Source: Wyeomyia smithii
Taxonomy: Eukaryota; Arthropoda; Insecta; Diptera; Culicidae
Direction of reading: 5' to 3'
DNA length: 64,000 bases
NCBI RefSeq assembly: GCF_029784165.1
Contig: NC_073696.1
Coordinates: 246,321,971 to 246,385,970, forward strand
The position numbers and the translations under genes were made by a program. The notes under the pieces were generated by a model that was not told the DNA's origin, did not search any database, and saw nothing but the letters and a program-made list of their open reading frames with translations. Positions 33,900 through 45,849 of the stretch are shown here, in pieces (the stretch's first letter is position 1; each line of letters opens with the position of its first letter).

Positions 33900-36020
33900 T
33901 TCATCGACTGTTTTCCCGCACCATGTTGGACGCTACCCTCAACCTACCTCCCGGCGACCAGTTGCTCTTTGTTTTGATTCGAAAATCGACGAACCACGAG
34001 CATGAACTCGAAAAAGCTCGCCCCATCGCTGTTCATTTCCACTTACGGGGAAAATCCTGCTCCCAGCACCGGAGAGAGAAAGCTTCCTTCGGTAAGCCGA
34101 CTGGAAGCCGTCGGGCTCGTTCGTTCGTTCGCTCCTCTCGTCATCGTCACAGCCACTTGTTATCAACGGGGACACGATTCGCACTGCTCCTGCCAGGATA
34201 CTGAAAGGTGTTTTCCCATTCAGTAGGTGGTAAAGTCGTGGATTTTGACGAGCCGCCAGTCTGTCTAGCGAGGAACCGTGACCGTGGCTTCAGTTGGCCA
34301 GAATCCGTGTCGCTGTGAGGACACGCTCATATCCTGTACTCTGGTTTTTGCGGTCGGTTAGTCACTCGCTCGCTCGGGCGGTCGGTCGGTTGAACGGTCG
34401 GACAGTCGGTTAGCTGGTTTGTGTTTTATCAATTGGCTGTGTGAAATTTGAAAGCAAAAAAAAAAAAAACGGAAACGTACTATTCTCGAGGAAAGATAGG
34501 AGGGCGAATACAGCGGTTAATTTTTTTTGATCATGTAAAGGTCATGCTTTAATTTCGCACCGCCTCTGTCGGCACAGAACAGACCACATGCGGATGCTGG
34601 GAGATAACTAAAGAATATGGCTGTGTGTTTGTGTTTGCGTGTGCAGTCCAGCCCTCCAGCTTCTCCCGTGGCTGGCTGACAACGGTTGTTGTTTTTCTTT
34701 CGGTAAAATGTGAAAGTACGACCAACTAGCGCAGCCCGTTTTAATAAATTATTATGTAACGAGGTGGGTGTCATTGTTCTCCGTGCAGTCTCTTGTTGTT
34801 TACGCACAACAAGAGTTCCATCCGCGGCATGAATATCAGGCAGCGGGAACAGTATAAATAAACTCCTGGCAGGATGTCATTGTACACCCATGCTGTAGGG
34901 CTCGCAGTGATACAGTTCTCCACAGTAAGCAAATTGATGACAGGGACGAAAAATAACAACACACAGTAACGTGTCTGACGGACCACCCGTGTGTGAACGG
35001 GCAGAAAAAAAAACCATTGCCCCGTGCGTACCGTCTGCTGTGGGTCGCAATAAAAAGCGGCAAAAAAATAAGAGATCGCATCATCGTAAAGGTGCGTGAA
35101 TTATGGAAATCAATAAACATCGGTTCCCTGGGGGGAGATTCTCGGTGGCCGTATGTCATATATTTCTAGTGAAAAAAGCTTGCTAGCGGAAGCTATTCGG
35201 GTCAATAAAATGGTTGTCAATAACATTCAGCTGCTTGAATGAGGCAAGCCGACAAAAAAAAACGAAAACCTGCAAAAAGCAAAGTGTTTTCCTTCATCGG
35301 AGCCAAGATTGATTAGTGGCCCAACAGTGATCCGAACGTGAAACAGCTTCGCTGGCAAATATTGCGGCATCGTGGCTTGTTGTAGGAGGGCGAAGATAAA
35401 GATCATCTCTGCTGCTCGAGAAAGAAAGTGTACGTGCTTGTGCTATTATTTATGAGCCGCCGTGAATGGTGGCTGAGAAAAATAAAGAAACCTTCGTTAC
35501 CTTCACGGTGTTTCACAAAACAGCGAGAAAATAAAATCGTCTAGGAAATGATTGTTGAAAATGGCTGAGCAAAGATCTAATTAAAACTGTGAGTGCTGCG
35601 TGAGATTGTTAAAAAAAAGTGTGAAAAGGGTATAACATCAGTGCAACAAAAACAAGTGCTTAAATAGCCAAAAACTGTGTTTCTGTCAGCGCGAGGTTGA
35701 ACCCAACTCAAGTTGGGTGTTTCATCAAACGTAATGAGCGCATAGTGAGGTAAACAAAATTGAAGTACACTTTCAGTGAGGCAAGCCACCCACCCGGTAA
35801 AATTCGTTTGCTCTGCTCAAGTTATCAAAACAAAAAAAGCGGGAAGCCTACCATCGGTGTTTTTTTGTGCAATCCAAGGTAAACAACATATTCTTCCTGC
35901 CCATTTATATTTCGCCGCTTACAGAAGTTGTGCAATAATTGAAAACACAGACTGTGGACTGCGTCATGAGCGCCATGTGTGTTTCCTTGCAGTGTTTATC
36001 CAGGAAGCTGCGTCCTGAGA
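33900..36020 (+). promoter_or_regulatory. Candidate promoter and non-coding first exon region
   Basis: This is GC-richer, repeat-poor DNA with runs of TCGGTCGGT and CTCGCTCGCTCG (34355-34410), followed by A-rich, CA-rich sequence containing AACAAAAACAAGTG (35641-35665), a texture common in dipteran 5' untranslated exons. Possible splice donors are GAG/GTAAAC near 35750 and AAG/GTAAAC near 35878. No protein similarity is seen. Without transcript data the direction and existence of an exon are unproven. Confidence 0.3.
34853..34880 (+). promoter_or_regulatory. Possible TATA box and initiator pair
   Basis: TATAAATA at 34853-34860 is followed by GTCATTG with its A at 34879, resembling an arthropod initiator (TCAKTY) about 26 bases downstream. 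The spacing is slightly short of the usual 30 and both motifs are common by chance. Confidence 0.22.
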
Positions 36021-37351
36021 AACGTTACACGGCTTGTTTCCGTTACTAGAATGTAGCTCTGAGATTTTTTTTCTGAAGCTCTACGAGAGCCTTGCCTTGG
36101 GCGTTTGTTGTTATGTATTTCTAGTTATTTTTCACAGCGGATCCTTGAGATGTTATTTTTTGTCCACTATGGTTTCAGTAACAATAGAACGGCAAAATAG
36201 CATTCAGATTCAAATATAATAGACTCAATAATCCAATAATCCGTCGATTTTAATAAACGAAGTATTAATGTTAATTCGTGAATTATTCATCAGCGAATTT
36301 GATAAGTATTGTATTTGAATGGTATCAAGCCGCGGACCTCTTTTAATTTATCATACAAAATAGGGGGAATGGGCTCTGACATTTTTAAATTTCACCCAAT
36401 GTTCCCTTAAAATTGAAACAGAATAAAAAGTGAAATACATTTTTACAGCGATTTCTCAAAATTTTACATTTTTCACAGAAAAAAAATTGAAAAAAAAAAA
36501 CTGTTGTTAATGTGACGGTGATACAGTAAAGCTTGCGCAAATAAAATTTTCCGCGAATGATCGAACACTCACCTGAATTGTTTATATCTCTAACTTTCTG
36601 GTTCTGAGTTCTTTTCCAAATATTTCGTAAATTTTCGTCACGGCGCATCATGTAAAAAATTAAAGCATCACTTACCCTCTGAAGATTATAGAACTGATAC
36701 GTTATGTGAGTTTCTCTTCATAATTTCTGAATCTCGAGTAAGAATTATTCCTCCTCCCACGTAAGCATTCGTAGGAAATGTATTATGTAGATGCCCTCTA
36801 ACATCAAAAACTAACGGTGGGGCTCGTGGCACTCTGCCTTCTCTACGACTAATGGAAATGAGATAAAAATAAAATTTCAGTAATTATTATTCATCGCTAC
36901 CATCCGGACATTATTAGGGTAAATTATTTTGACTTAGTACTAAAGTTTGGAGACGTCTTCGATTTTGTCTGAATTTCTGTTTCAATGCTGATGAAATTCT
37001 TATTCTGAGAATGACTCGACTACAGAAAGGCCAAAAATCATATTTTTTTAAATGGTCATCCAATTTGCGAAATCGGAATGATGGCTGGGAATTACTTGAT
37101 TAAGGTATGACGCCACTTCCGTTTTTGTAAAATAGCACAAAATAAGCAAATACCATGATTGCCATAGGCTGGAAATCAACTCCAGTCGCCATTTTTGAAT
37201 CTAAGATGGTGACTCCCGTTTTCAGGAATTCATCCAAAAGCTGCCAAATTTAATCCAATATGGAGTCCAGCATGATCCTCAGTTTTCGATGAGTCTGGAA
37301 AGCAGCCTTGAATGGTCAAATATTATCAAGTAAGGGTATTTCCGACATCTT
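36021..37351. other. Unannotated sequence with AAGATGG-type repeat
   Basis: No gene recognised. At 37165-37330 lies a copy of a dispersed repeat with the landmark CTAAGATGGTGACTCCCG, related to copies at 46200-46460, 47590-47790 and 53960-54115. Confidence 0.5.
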
Positions 37352-37684
37352 ATGCATGTATACATAAATCAATTAGCGCCTTATTGCATTAAAATTTATA
37401 TTAATTCAGGATTTCCATCCGATGATTGTACGGGAGAAAATTCAAATATGCCAAGCAATGATCATTCACGAAACGAATTGTTAATTCCGGGTTTCAATAT
37501 GGTCGGTTTCGATCGGGGGGAAGAACGGCTCCTAAGGCTTGTTTTTGCTGGTAAATCTGGTCTAAAGTCTGGGTTATTAGAAAGCACTATTTCGAAGATT
37601 GAATCAATGACAAAGCCGGTGTGTGAGAAAATGTTTGAATATTCTATTACTATTGATAAAATAATTTGCTGTCTTATTTACTAG
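37352..37684 (+). pseudogene. ORF-like dispersed repeat, copy 1 (unknown protein)
   Basis: An open frame of 110 codons with no domain that I recognise. Part of it (about 37405-37610: SGFPSDD, FDRGEERLLRLVFAGKSG and STISKIES) is echoed at 45850-46080, where translation in shifting frames gives GFLSD, VRTGGKKASESRFFVCKSG and HNISKIEK. Finding the same ordered peptides at two loci suggests a shared ancestral repeat that may have been coding. Both copies lie close to AAGATGG-type repeats, so they may belong to one longer unclassified element. The Met start is simply the first ATG of the open frame and has no other support. Confidence 0.4.
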
Positions 37685-38224
37685 TTATTACAGATTAAAA
37701 TCTTCAAAACATTCAAATTTTTCTTCAACGTTATATATTCATTCTTTTTTACAGAAGTAAAACATTTGAAATTTTCAATATGTTCGAATAACTCTTATTC
37801 GTTTACCGATTTACTTTGATATCACCTACTTAAAAAACACATAACTTTTCAACTATTCATCGTAAAATTACAGTTGATATGAGTATATGATAACTAGGCA
37901 CATTGGGAAAAACTTTACCTAGTAAAACGAAAATTTCTAAAAAAAAAACTACAACTGTTCCTACATCTATTCATGATTTTATGTGGTAAAATAGTAATAC
38001 CTGAGAATTCCCATATTTTTGGAACAGAGCATGGTCACAGTGGTCCAAATCTTACAATCAATACCCGAAAAACTAACCGCAAGTAGCGAATCTTTGTTAA
38101 GAAACTATCAAATCTGGCAGCATCTTTTCTTTTGTTCCCACAATGGCAGCTACTTTTTTGTTCGCTTTGCAATATGCATGCATCAAAGTTCCACTTTTGC
38201 GGCTGATGAAGATAAGCACTAGGG

Positions 38225-38989
38225 TTTTGGGGCCCCTAACAATCCTAAATTTATTGGAAGTCGATTGGTTTTATCTCTGCTTGGCGCATTGCGTTTGATT
38301 TGAAATTTATATGGAGATTTGTATGAAAAAAAAAAAACCAACTTTTTTGCATTTTCTATTCTAAAGAGCTCAAATGGTAGGTTTTTTGATGCCTAACAAG
38401 TTGGCCGGAGACACTTAAGAGCTAGGGTGTCCCAAAAAAATACTAGAGAGAGCGGTTCAAAGTTGAGTAGGTCGAAATTTATGTTGCAAATCATTTTTTT
38501 CTGCCAACACTGCCAGTGTACCGGCGTCAGTCAGATTTCCATCAGAAAAGACCTCAGAAACACGTTGTAGATTCTACCTACGCCTAGAATGTTGACCTAA
38601 ATTTGTTTGCTTGATCCAGATTAGTGTAAAAACTCGTTACGACAGTTTACTTCTGATGGGAATCTTGCTGACACCGGTACATTGGTAATGTTGGCAGAAA
38701 ACAAGATTTTCTGCATTCAAATCGACATACTCAACTTTGAACAGCTATAGCTCTTCTTATAGACATCCCAGCTCTTTGGTGTCTTCGGCAAAGTTGTTAG
38801 GCATCTAAAATACTATACTTTAACATAATGTAGTGCATTCTTAGAGTATTATTGAGCTCTCTAGAAAGGTAAATGCAAAAAAGTATGTTTTCCTATATAA
38901 GTTACCATACAAATTTGAAATGCAATGCGCTAAGCGGAGACAAAACCAATCGACTTACGGTAAGTTTAGGGTTGTTTGGGGCCCCAAAA
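38225..38989. mobile_element. Foldback element with GGGGCCCC ends, arms about 350 bp
   Basis: The ends TTTTGGGGCCCC (38225-38236) and GGGGCCCCAAAA (38978-38989) are exact complements. The arms, about 38225-38570 and 38640-38989, remain recognisable reverse complements along their length: GTCGATTGGTTTTATCTC on the left pairs with the region at 38935-38953, and GTTCAAAGTTGAGTAGGTCG with the region at 38727-38746. The spacer is about 70 bp. No transposase frame and no clear target duplication were found. The arm contains AGGGTGTCCCAAAAAAA (38424-38440), close to the terminus of the other large foldback at 29146. Confidence 0.8.
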
Positions 38990-40204
38990 GGAACCAAAAA
39001 AGCTTGGTTCTGGAAAATCGATCATTTTTCCCCACCCTTATAAGCACAGGCAGTGAGTAGTTTATGAAATTTATCGATTATAAATGCATGAAACGTCGAG
39101 ATCTGGTGTGAACAAAAAAAAATCGAAAATTAACAACTTTTTGGGACTAAGAATTTTTCGAGATAATGAAGATACCGAGCTCGAAAATTTGTACTTTTTC
39201 ATAGATCTAAAAAGTGGAACTTTGTCCGCTTTGATGCACGTGCTCCCTTAGTCCGCCTAAATTCTGCATGCTTTTTTCGAGATAACGAAACTTTTGAGCA
39301 CTGCTTCTAAGCAAAATTCGAAAATCAAATTGTTTTCCCAAAAGTCACTGTCGCCCTACTAAAGATATTAGAGCTGTGTCACATTGCATGCGAAAGATTA
39401 ACAGTAAATTATAAAACGAACACCAACAATTTAAGCATTGCTTACTCCGGCATGGTCTATAACAGGCTGAATAGGTGACTACAATAGTCTCTAGCACACT
39501 CTATTTCTATATTGCAACACTTTCTTCCGTTTTGACTCAACATTTCCCCGACCGCTTCAATCGTAAGAGTTGCGTGTTGGGAGCAGGTTTGTAAACGGTC
39601 AACACTTTCATTTGATTTCGCCTCCTTAGTATGCGTCGCAGTAGGCTTTCGCTCGTAAATGTAGAACATTCTTTGCTTCTCACACAAAGAACAGATGGTC
39701 AATTGACACTCGCGCATCGAAGAGTTGCACACTGTCACTTGTTTGGCGATGTTATTTTGGCCTATTTCTGTCTACTTCGTTTTTTTTATGTTGAGGAATA
39801 TTATTAAGAGATTAATGATATAAGTAATCTTCGCACACAACGTGTGTAATTCTCATTTCTAGAAAAAATGTCAAAATATCTTTCAAGAAAAAAAACAAAC
39901 GTCGTGGTAGCGAGTACTCGTTTGACATGTTAGTCCAAGAATGTATTAGGAAAACAAGCCAAGCCACCGTTAGAAGAAAAAGAAGACGATTATTGCAGTG
40001 AAGTTGAAGTTGCTCTGCCGTGATCATTTACCAGCCAGGTTGAAAAATACAGTGTAAGTTTTCAGGCTTAAAAGATGATTTAATGCTCTCCGTGGCGGTG
40101 TTCGCTCACACTAAAAATATCAATATTAAACACTGCTAGTGGCACATCCCTCAAGGCTTGCTCTCTTTGTTGAATAGTGACTGTGTTGATACTAAACACG
40201 AATG
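38990..40204. other. Unannotated sequence
   Basis: No gene recognised. The phrase CGTCGAGATCTGGTG at 39094-39108 recurs at 60978-60992, hinting at another dispersed repeat. The frame at 39457-39738 (minus) has no recognised domain. Confidence 0.4.
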
Positions 40205-40975
40205 AGAGGAATTTATTTTAATTAAAAGTATTGCCCGTCGCTTGCTGCAACTTTGTAACAAGTAATAATAATATCTATGGAATATGATGGGTGAAGTACG
40301 AGTATGGAATATGATGGGTGAAGTACGACTTTCTGTTTGATCCTTTCTCTGTAAGTTTCAACGACTTTGAGAGTATGAGGCTGAGCATTGTCATGCTGTA
40401 GAATAATTTCCACGTGCCTGCTCGTATTGAGTAATAAACAACATAGATCCGGTCCCATCAAATACACCGCAAAACCTTCGCAGCCTGTTTTTTGTGACCC
40501 GAGGACGTAGGGAACCGGGCAGTCCCCTGACTTTCTTTTTTTTTTGGGTTGCTGTAATGAATCCACCTTTTATCATCCGTCACGATGCGATGAAGAAAAC
40601 TGTTCCTTTTGCCGAGGAAAACGACGATTAACGTTTCTTGGCTTCAAATAACAAGGAACACAAGTTCCTTGCTTTTGAATCATTCCCAAAGTTTGAAATC
40701 GCTTAGAAATAACTTGACGGGTAACTGGATCCCCATCGAGTAATTCCTTCAATTCAGTGTCTTCCAAGGGCATTGGCCTTCTTTCATGCGGACAGTCGTC
40801 AATATCAAAATTACCTTCTTTGAAGTGAAGGAACCGAATACGGCACTTTATTACACCTAAAACATTTCCATAAACATTTATTAACCCTCGATGCGCTTGA
40901 GTCGCCGTTTACTTTGAATGAAATGAGATAAGTAACACTTCCCGGTAATGACGATTATTTAGCAAAAATTCAGAC
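40205..40975 (-). pseudogene. Mariner transposase remnant, copy 3
   Basis: Read on the minus strand from about 40975: the N-terminal helix-turn-helix region, then DCPHERRPMPLEDTELKELL, the central block, LQHDNAQPHTLKVVETY (a catalytic Asp region) and finally VAASDGQYF, the usual mariner C-terminus. It covers more of the protein than copies 1, 2 and 4 but is frameshifted and has a short internal duplication near 40275-40325 (AGTATGGAATATGATGGGTG type). Terminal repeats were not resolved. Confidence 0.9.
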
Positions 40976-41279
40976 TAAAAAAAGTTTATGGTGTAGCAAT
41001 GAAAACACTAACGTGTCAAAGCGGTTTACTACATGTCTCAGTTTGGTTCCTTAAAATTTAGACAGGTCAAAAACGACCAGCTCTTACTGCTGGCGCCATC
41101 TATTATAATTTATTTATTCACTACTACCAACAGAATATAACTTGTTCTAATTGCCACTAATATGAAGGTCTTCGGGACAATAACAAAAAAAATGTATCGA
41201 TCTGGAGGAGCTGGCAGCTAGCTGTAGTAAAGGATACAAACTGTAGCACAGTACTCCCCCACACAGGCCCCCCACAGGG

Positions 41280-41940
41280 CGAACATTGGAGCGTAACTAA
41301 GCAATGGATTTGTATTTTCAAAATTACGTGTCATTTGGAAAATGAGGCCTAGTTGTCTGGAAGCTTTCGTTACGATGTGAGATAAGCGCTGTTTGAAGGT
41401 GAGGTCCCACTAGATATGACTCTAGCCAGCGAAGCAGGTTGGGCGTCGTACACAAATTACGTAACGCTGAAAATCTAGATTTCAGACCCCCTCTCCCCTA
41501 TGTAACGATAGGTAACGTTCAACAGGACTCCCCCCCTAAAATTACGTAACGCTAATCAGCCTGATTTTCAATTTCGAGCTAAAATCACAGTTACGTAACT
41601 GTCTCTACTACCCCCCTCCCCCCTGCGTAACAATAGGTAACGCAGACTCAACCCCCCTCCCAACCTCTATACGTTACGTAATTTGTGTACGACGCCTTGC
41701 TGCTAAAGCCATAACGGTCGTGTTTAGCGTCAGCAATGCGATGGAAAGTGGCAAAGAGGTCTGTACAGGTTGTGTCCGTTCGAGATCGTTGATTAAAGTT
41801 GTCGATCTATTGACAAATAGCGAGGTTTTAGTTGCGCACCAAATATGAGAAGGGCTTAAACTTTGCCAAGAGGAAGGAGTCGTATCGAAACCTATAATTA
41901 CTGTTCCCTGAAGAGAGCTATTAGGGTTTTGTGTCATGAT
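41280..41940 (-). pseudogene. Jockey-like reverse transcriptase fragment, split by a MITE
   Basis: On the minus strand the flanks of the MITE translate, in frame pieces, to DLFATFHRIADAKHDRYGFS and then, across the MITE, LLRWLESYLVG, and after a small deletion LTFKQRLSHIVTKASRQLGL and IFQMTRNFENTNPLL. These match the palm and thumb region of Jockey/CR1-type reverse transcriptases. Stops and deletions show it is dead. Removing the MITE and one TTG copy joins GFSS to LLRWLESYL in a continuous RT reading, which confirms both the fragment identity and the insertion site. Confidence 0.8.
41442..41696. mobile_element. MITE with 25-bp inverted termini and TTG target duplication
   Basis: The left terminus at 41442-41466 (GGCGTCGTACACAAATTACG and TAACG) is the exact reverse complement of 41672-41696. 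TTG flanks both sides (41439-41441 and 41697-41699). The interior is C-run-rich with repeated GTAACGATAGGTAACG-like words. A 3-bp duplication is seen in PIF/Harbinger relatives, but TTG is not the usual TWA, so the superfamily is open. It is inserted in the Jockey-like fragment. Confidence 0.9.
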
Positions 41941-43084
41941 CAGAACAGTCCGAAAATATACCGTGATCGGAATATTCTGTCATTTTGCGGGATTGCTTCG
42001 CTATTTAATATTTAGTAATATTCAGTAATATCATCAGGAGAAGTATTTCCTGATGATGTTCAAAAAGATTCTTTAAGATTTTTCAAAAAATACTATTAGT
42101 AAAAAATTATAAAAATGATCCATTCTCGAGCACAATTCGTCCTTATGATTGCTATCATGCCTAGTTTTCAAGAAGTGTATTTATGTTTGGTATATTAATT
42201 AGTAAAATGCTTCTTGAACATTTAACTTAAACATTTATTATACTTTTTGTAAGAAATATCTGCTTTAAAGTTGGAGTTTTTGGTGGAATGCAAAAGCCTG
42301 TTTTGTATAATAACTGGAATAGCATTGAATCATGTTTGGGCCAGCTTACTTCTGAGACATCACTGTTTCACTTCACCTGTTGGATTTCACGTAGGTAAGG
42401 AACGGTTTAAGCAGTGGTGCGCATTTTAATCAGTCGAAGAAAATTCTCCTGACATCTAAACTTTGATTGCGGTTTACCACTTTTTCTTGCAGTTTTGAAC
42501 GATTTTACTATTAAAAATGGTCAGACAATAGTCCGATCTACAATACACAGCACAGTTTATACAGTTTGTGCATGTAGTTGCTGAATAATAAAAGTTTGAA
42601 GGTCATTTTTCGAGGTAAAATCTGATTTCACTCCGTCGAGAAAGGGTTAAGCTGCTTAGAATCTGTTCCCTACCCTAAATACAATTCATAGAAAAATTTT
42701 TATTTGAAGAACTTTCTTCTACTATTTGAGAGCGCTAGTTTTAAAATGTTAAGAAGTGTTTTAGGCAATTAATTTGTCTATCTAGAAAACATTCATTTGA
42801 ATGGATCTAAAATAAAAGGTCTGGTCCGATTATGATACGTTTTTTGTTCCGATCATGATACGAAGTCTATGATTACAACATATAGCGATATAGGGTATTA
42901 AATCGATTTTCATTTTCAAATCGTTTATTTGGAGTGTCTAATGAGTATACTTAATCTAATTACTGAATATTTACTGACTCGGCCTAAGCTAAACATTTTT
43001 ACATTTTTCCTTGATTTTCAGCTCGATTTGCGAGGTGGAAATCACACTGATACTGATATTTTTTTCGAAGGAAAATGATTTATG
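41941..43084. other. Unannotated AT-rich sequence
   Basis: No gene recognised. A small hairpin (CATCAGGA and TCCTGATG near 42032-42058) is the only structure noted. Confidence 0.4.
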
Positions 43085-43195
43085 TAGTTTTCGAAAACTA
43101 CGAGGTTTTTTGTTTTACGCGGATTTCGGAATTCACGCGGTTCATTTACACGTTTTTACGCGCAACGTATCCCCCGCGTAAAAAACAACTTTAGT
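43085..43195. repeat. Fragment of ACGCGG repeat family
   Basis: It contains TTTTACGCGGATTTCGGAAT, TTTTTACGCGC and CCCGCGTAAAAAAC, i.e. the word TTTACGCGG on both strands. A diverged piece lies at about 45455-45525 (GATTTCGGAATTCATG) and a full-length relative is the MITE at 61139-61329. Confidence 0.5.
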
Positions 43196-44699
43196 GCGTC
43201 TCATCAAATAACCTTACACATTTCTCTGGCCAGTTTTATTATAAGAGGGACTTATTTTGTTGATATGCAAGTCACCAGGAGTGCAGTAGCATTCGAAGTG
43301 AAGGAAGGAATGGAAGCTTAAGAATAAACCCATATTGGAGTCCTTCGACAATCAAATGGCCTGATTCTACTGAAACTCGAACCCACAACCACCAGCTTGT
43401 TAAAGCGGACTCCGTTAACTTGCGACTACAGAGCTCAATTTGTTTGTATTCTACTTCGCGTCTTACCTTTATTTTGAACAATGAGTTACAATCCTGCTTC
43501 TAACACCAAGCAAGCCACACGGTGCTTCCACCAACCAGTTTTATAAAAAAATGCATCATAAGATCTGAGTACACTATTCGATTCGTTATGACATCCAGAG
43601 CCTCTAGTCAAAATTTCAAAATCGTCGTACAGTACATTTCTGAGAAAGCCCCTCTAGAAGGTCGTAAAATACAAAAAGTGATATAAAAATGACGAAATAC
43701 TCATTGTAAAGAACGTGAATCAACTTCCACAATATCTTCTACACATCCAAAGTTTTATTTTTCATGACATTTACAATTTACACAGTGCACAGTGGTGGTC
43801 TAAACTCGAAGAATCGGGTTTGTTTTAGATTTGATTTGAAAAATTGTTCTCATGTACTCAATAATGTCTTAAGCAAATTTGTATCATATAACAAGGCCTT
43901 ACTTCTGACGAGCCTGGTTTTTCGATTCATCCCAAAAACAGTTGGATAAAATAAATATGTTTGCTCATGTTTATAATACCAGATTGCTTTCTTCAGCGAA
44001 GTTGTGGAAAAATTAAGAAAAAAAAACAAATTGCTGAATACTGTGATCTTCTATCTGTACGTTGGACACGATAAAATAGAGTTTTTCTTGTAACTCCCCT
44101 CCTTTAAATCAGTTTTTTGTCCATTATTTTGTCTGTCTGTGTGCCGTTTATAGGTGAAGAATGGGTGTTTACTGTTTTCTCTAGGAGTGGTCATTTCAGA
44201 GACACGTTCTAAACTATTTTTCAACTCAAATACGCTCAATTGTGATAAAATTTTCAAGATGGATTGCTTCTTGTTAAAAAAGCTAATCGCGGATCTTGCG
44301 TCTTGATATGAAAACTACCAAAATTGCAGTCTTATTACATTCTATGAGTACGTAAATATAGAAAAAATGATTTTTAAATTGGAAAATAACCTTTGGGGAC
44401 CTTTTGGGATGTTTATTGGATTTTCTGTACTGGGTTGAGAGACTCAAGTCGTTAAATAAAGACTGTGGAATTTACGAATTTTGCACGCGGGTTTCTCATA
44501 AAAATCGGTCCCTAAGATCGTTCATTCAGAGTGTAGGGTAAATTTTTAAGTTTAAAATATTAATTAAGACTATGTCCATTAAGAATCCGGAATAATAAAA
44601 TCATCTGTATCTCGGTAAGGGATTTACGTACAAATAAAGTTTATCCATTGAAACAAAGGTAATTCACTGTACTTTGAAGAAAAAATATCCATACAAATC
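43196..44699. other. Unannotated sequence
   Basis: Low GC with no recognised gene or element. Short frames at 43272-43481 (minus) and 44051-44257 (minus) show no domain. Confidence 0.4.
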
Positions 44700-45075
44700 A
44701 TTTCTCGTAGTTTCTAGTGAAAATTCGCACTTTCCCATCAAATGCTGCACACCTCCGGAGTCAACTTCCTTGGCACATTTGTACCACGTTTTGGTCATCT
44801 GAGTCGCGTCCCCAGCCGTTTTCCACTTTTCCTAAGATTCCGCTTCATTATTGCCCAACATCTCTCTATGGGCCGTAACTGCGGGCAGTTGGGTGGATTT
44901 ATGTTTTCATCGATGAAATCGACGTTATTATCGCGGTACCGCTGAAAGATTTCCCGGCTGTAGAGGCAACTAGCCAAATCTGGCCCAGAATTTCACGGGA
45001 CCTTCATCAGTTTTGATGAAAGGTAGTACGCGATATTTGAGGTATTTTTATTTGTACAGCCTCGAGCCCATCGTC
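44700..45075 (-). pseudogene. Tc1-like transposase C-terminal remnant
   Basis: On the minus strand the fragment gives IPQISRTTFIK, then KFWA and, in the next frame, VDFIDENINPPNCPQLRPIE followed by RCWAIMKRNLRKSGKRL. The block NPPNCPQLRPIE with its final Glu is the third catalytic acidic region of Tc1/mariner-type transposases, in the style of the mosquito D37E branch. Only about the last 120 residues remain, with at least one frameshift; the N-terminal DNA-binding part and the inverted repeats are not evident. It is not of the same family as the four D34D mariner copies in this window. Confidence 0.8.
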
Positions 45076-45714
45076 TTATTCGTTACGAACACTTTAGTCT
45101 TTGCTCCGTAGCCGCATATCCCTTGTCAAATCATCAGTGTTTTGGCAAATTTGTACATAAAAGCAAATTCAATCACCGCATGAACTGGATTATCGCTGTG
45201 GGTGTGCAGAAATTTTTCTCTTCTCTCGGCTTCCTTCTGGGAAAAATTTTGACCCACTGCACGAAACACCGTGAAATTAATACCACATAATGTGGGCGCC
45301 TAGGTAAACAAACCGCTGTAAAAGAATTCTTGCAGCGATCATTTTCAGTGCAGCTGCAACACAATGATTGGTTCTGGATTCTTACCGGATAGAACTTTAT
45401 TCCCTGAGTTAACTCAACTTTTCAGCATTAAGCAGATATTTATTACAGTTTTTCACAGATTTCGGAATTCATGTTTTTTTAATTCGTCGCGTATTCGCCG
45501 CCTAAAAAATGATTTAAGTGTGTAAGGATTTTTATATACAAGTATGCTATGAGTATTTTTTAGTAAAACAAAAACTCAGAGGGTGAATTCTACCTCCATC
45601 TTATTCATTGAATCCATTGATCCATCCATCGAAAATCTATTAGCGTATCTCTGGGAATTAGTCGATTGGTATTGTATAATCAATACATTTATTCCAAATA
45701 AAGTAGACGTTAAG

Positions 45715-45757
45715 GTTAGCTAACGTTTCGACTATAGCTTGAATCTTCATCAGGGTC
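45715..45757 (-). ncRNA. Hammerhead-ribozyme-like motif 2
   Basis: On the minus strand: CTGATGA, a weak helix II region (GATT against AGTC), CGAAAC, and then helix III made of ACGTTAG pairing with TTAACGT (one G-T pair), followed by C at the expected cleavage position. Helix I partners were not evident. The core plus a good helix III make this a better candidate than motif 1 at 7556, although its helix II is weaker. Confidence 0.45.
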
Positions 45758-45849
45758 TCCAAATTCTAATATATGAACTATTATTGTTTATTTCAAACAT
45801 ATTTATAATAGCCAATGGGAGTTTTGTTGCCTTAATGTTTATAATTATT

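Noticed and set aside
33770..34204. 144-codon plus-strand frame in the candidate promoter block
   Set aside because: No motif; a GC-rich region with several overlapping frames on both strands.
38190..38220. Further hammerhead core (CTGATGAAG)
   Set aside because: No GAAAC follows at a suitable distance.
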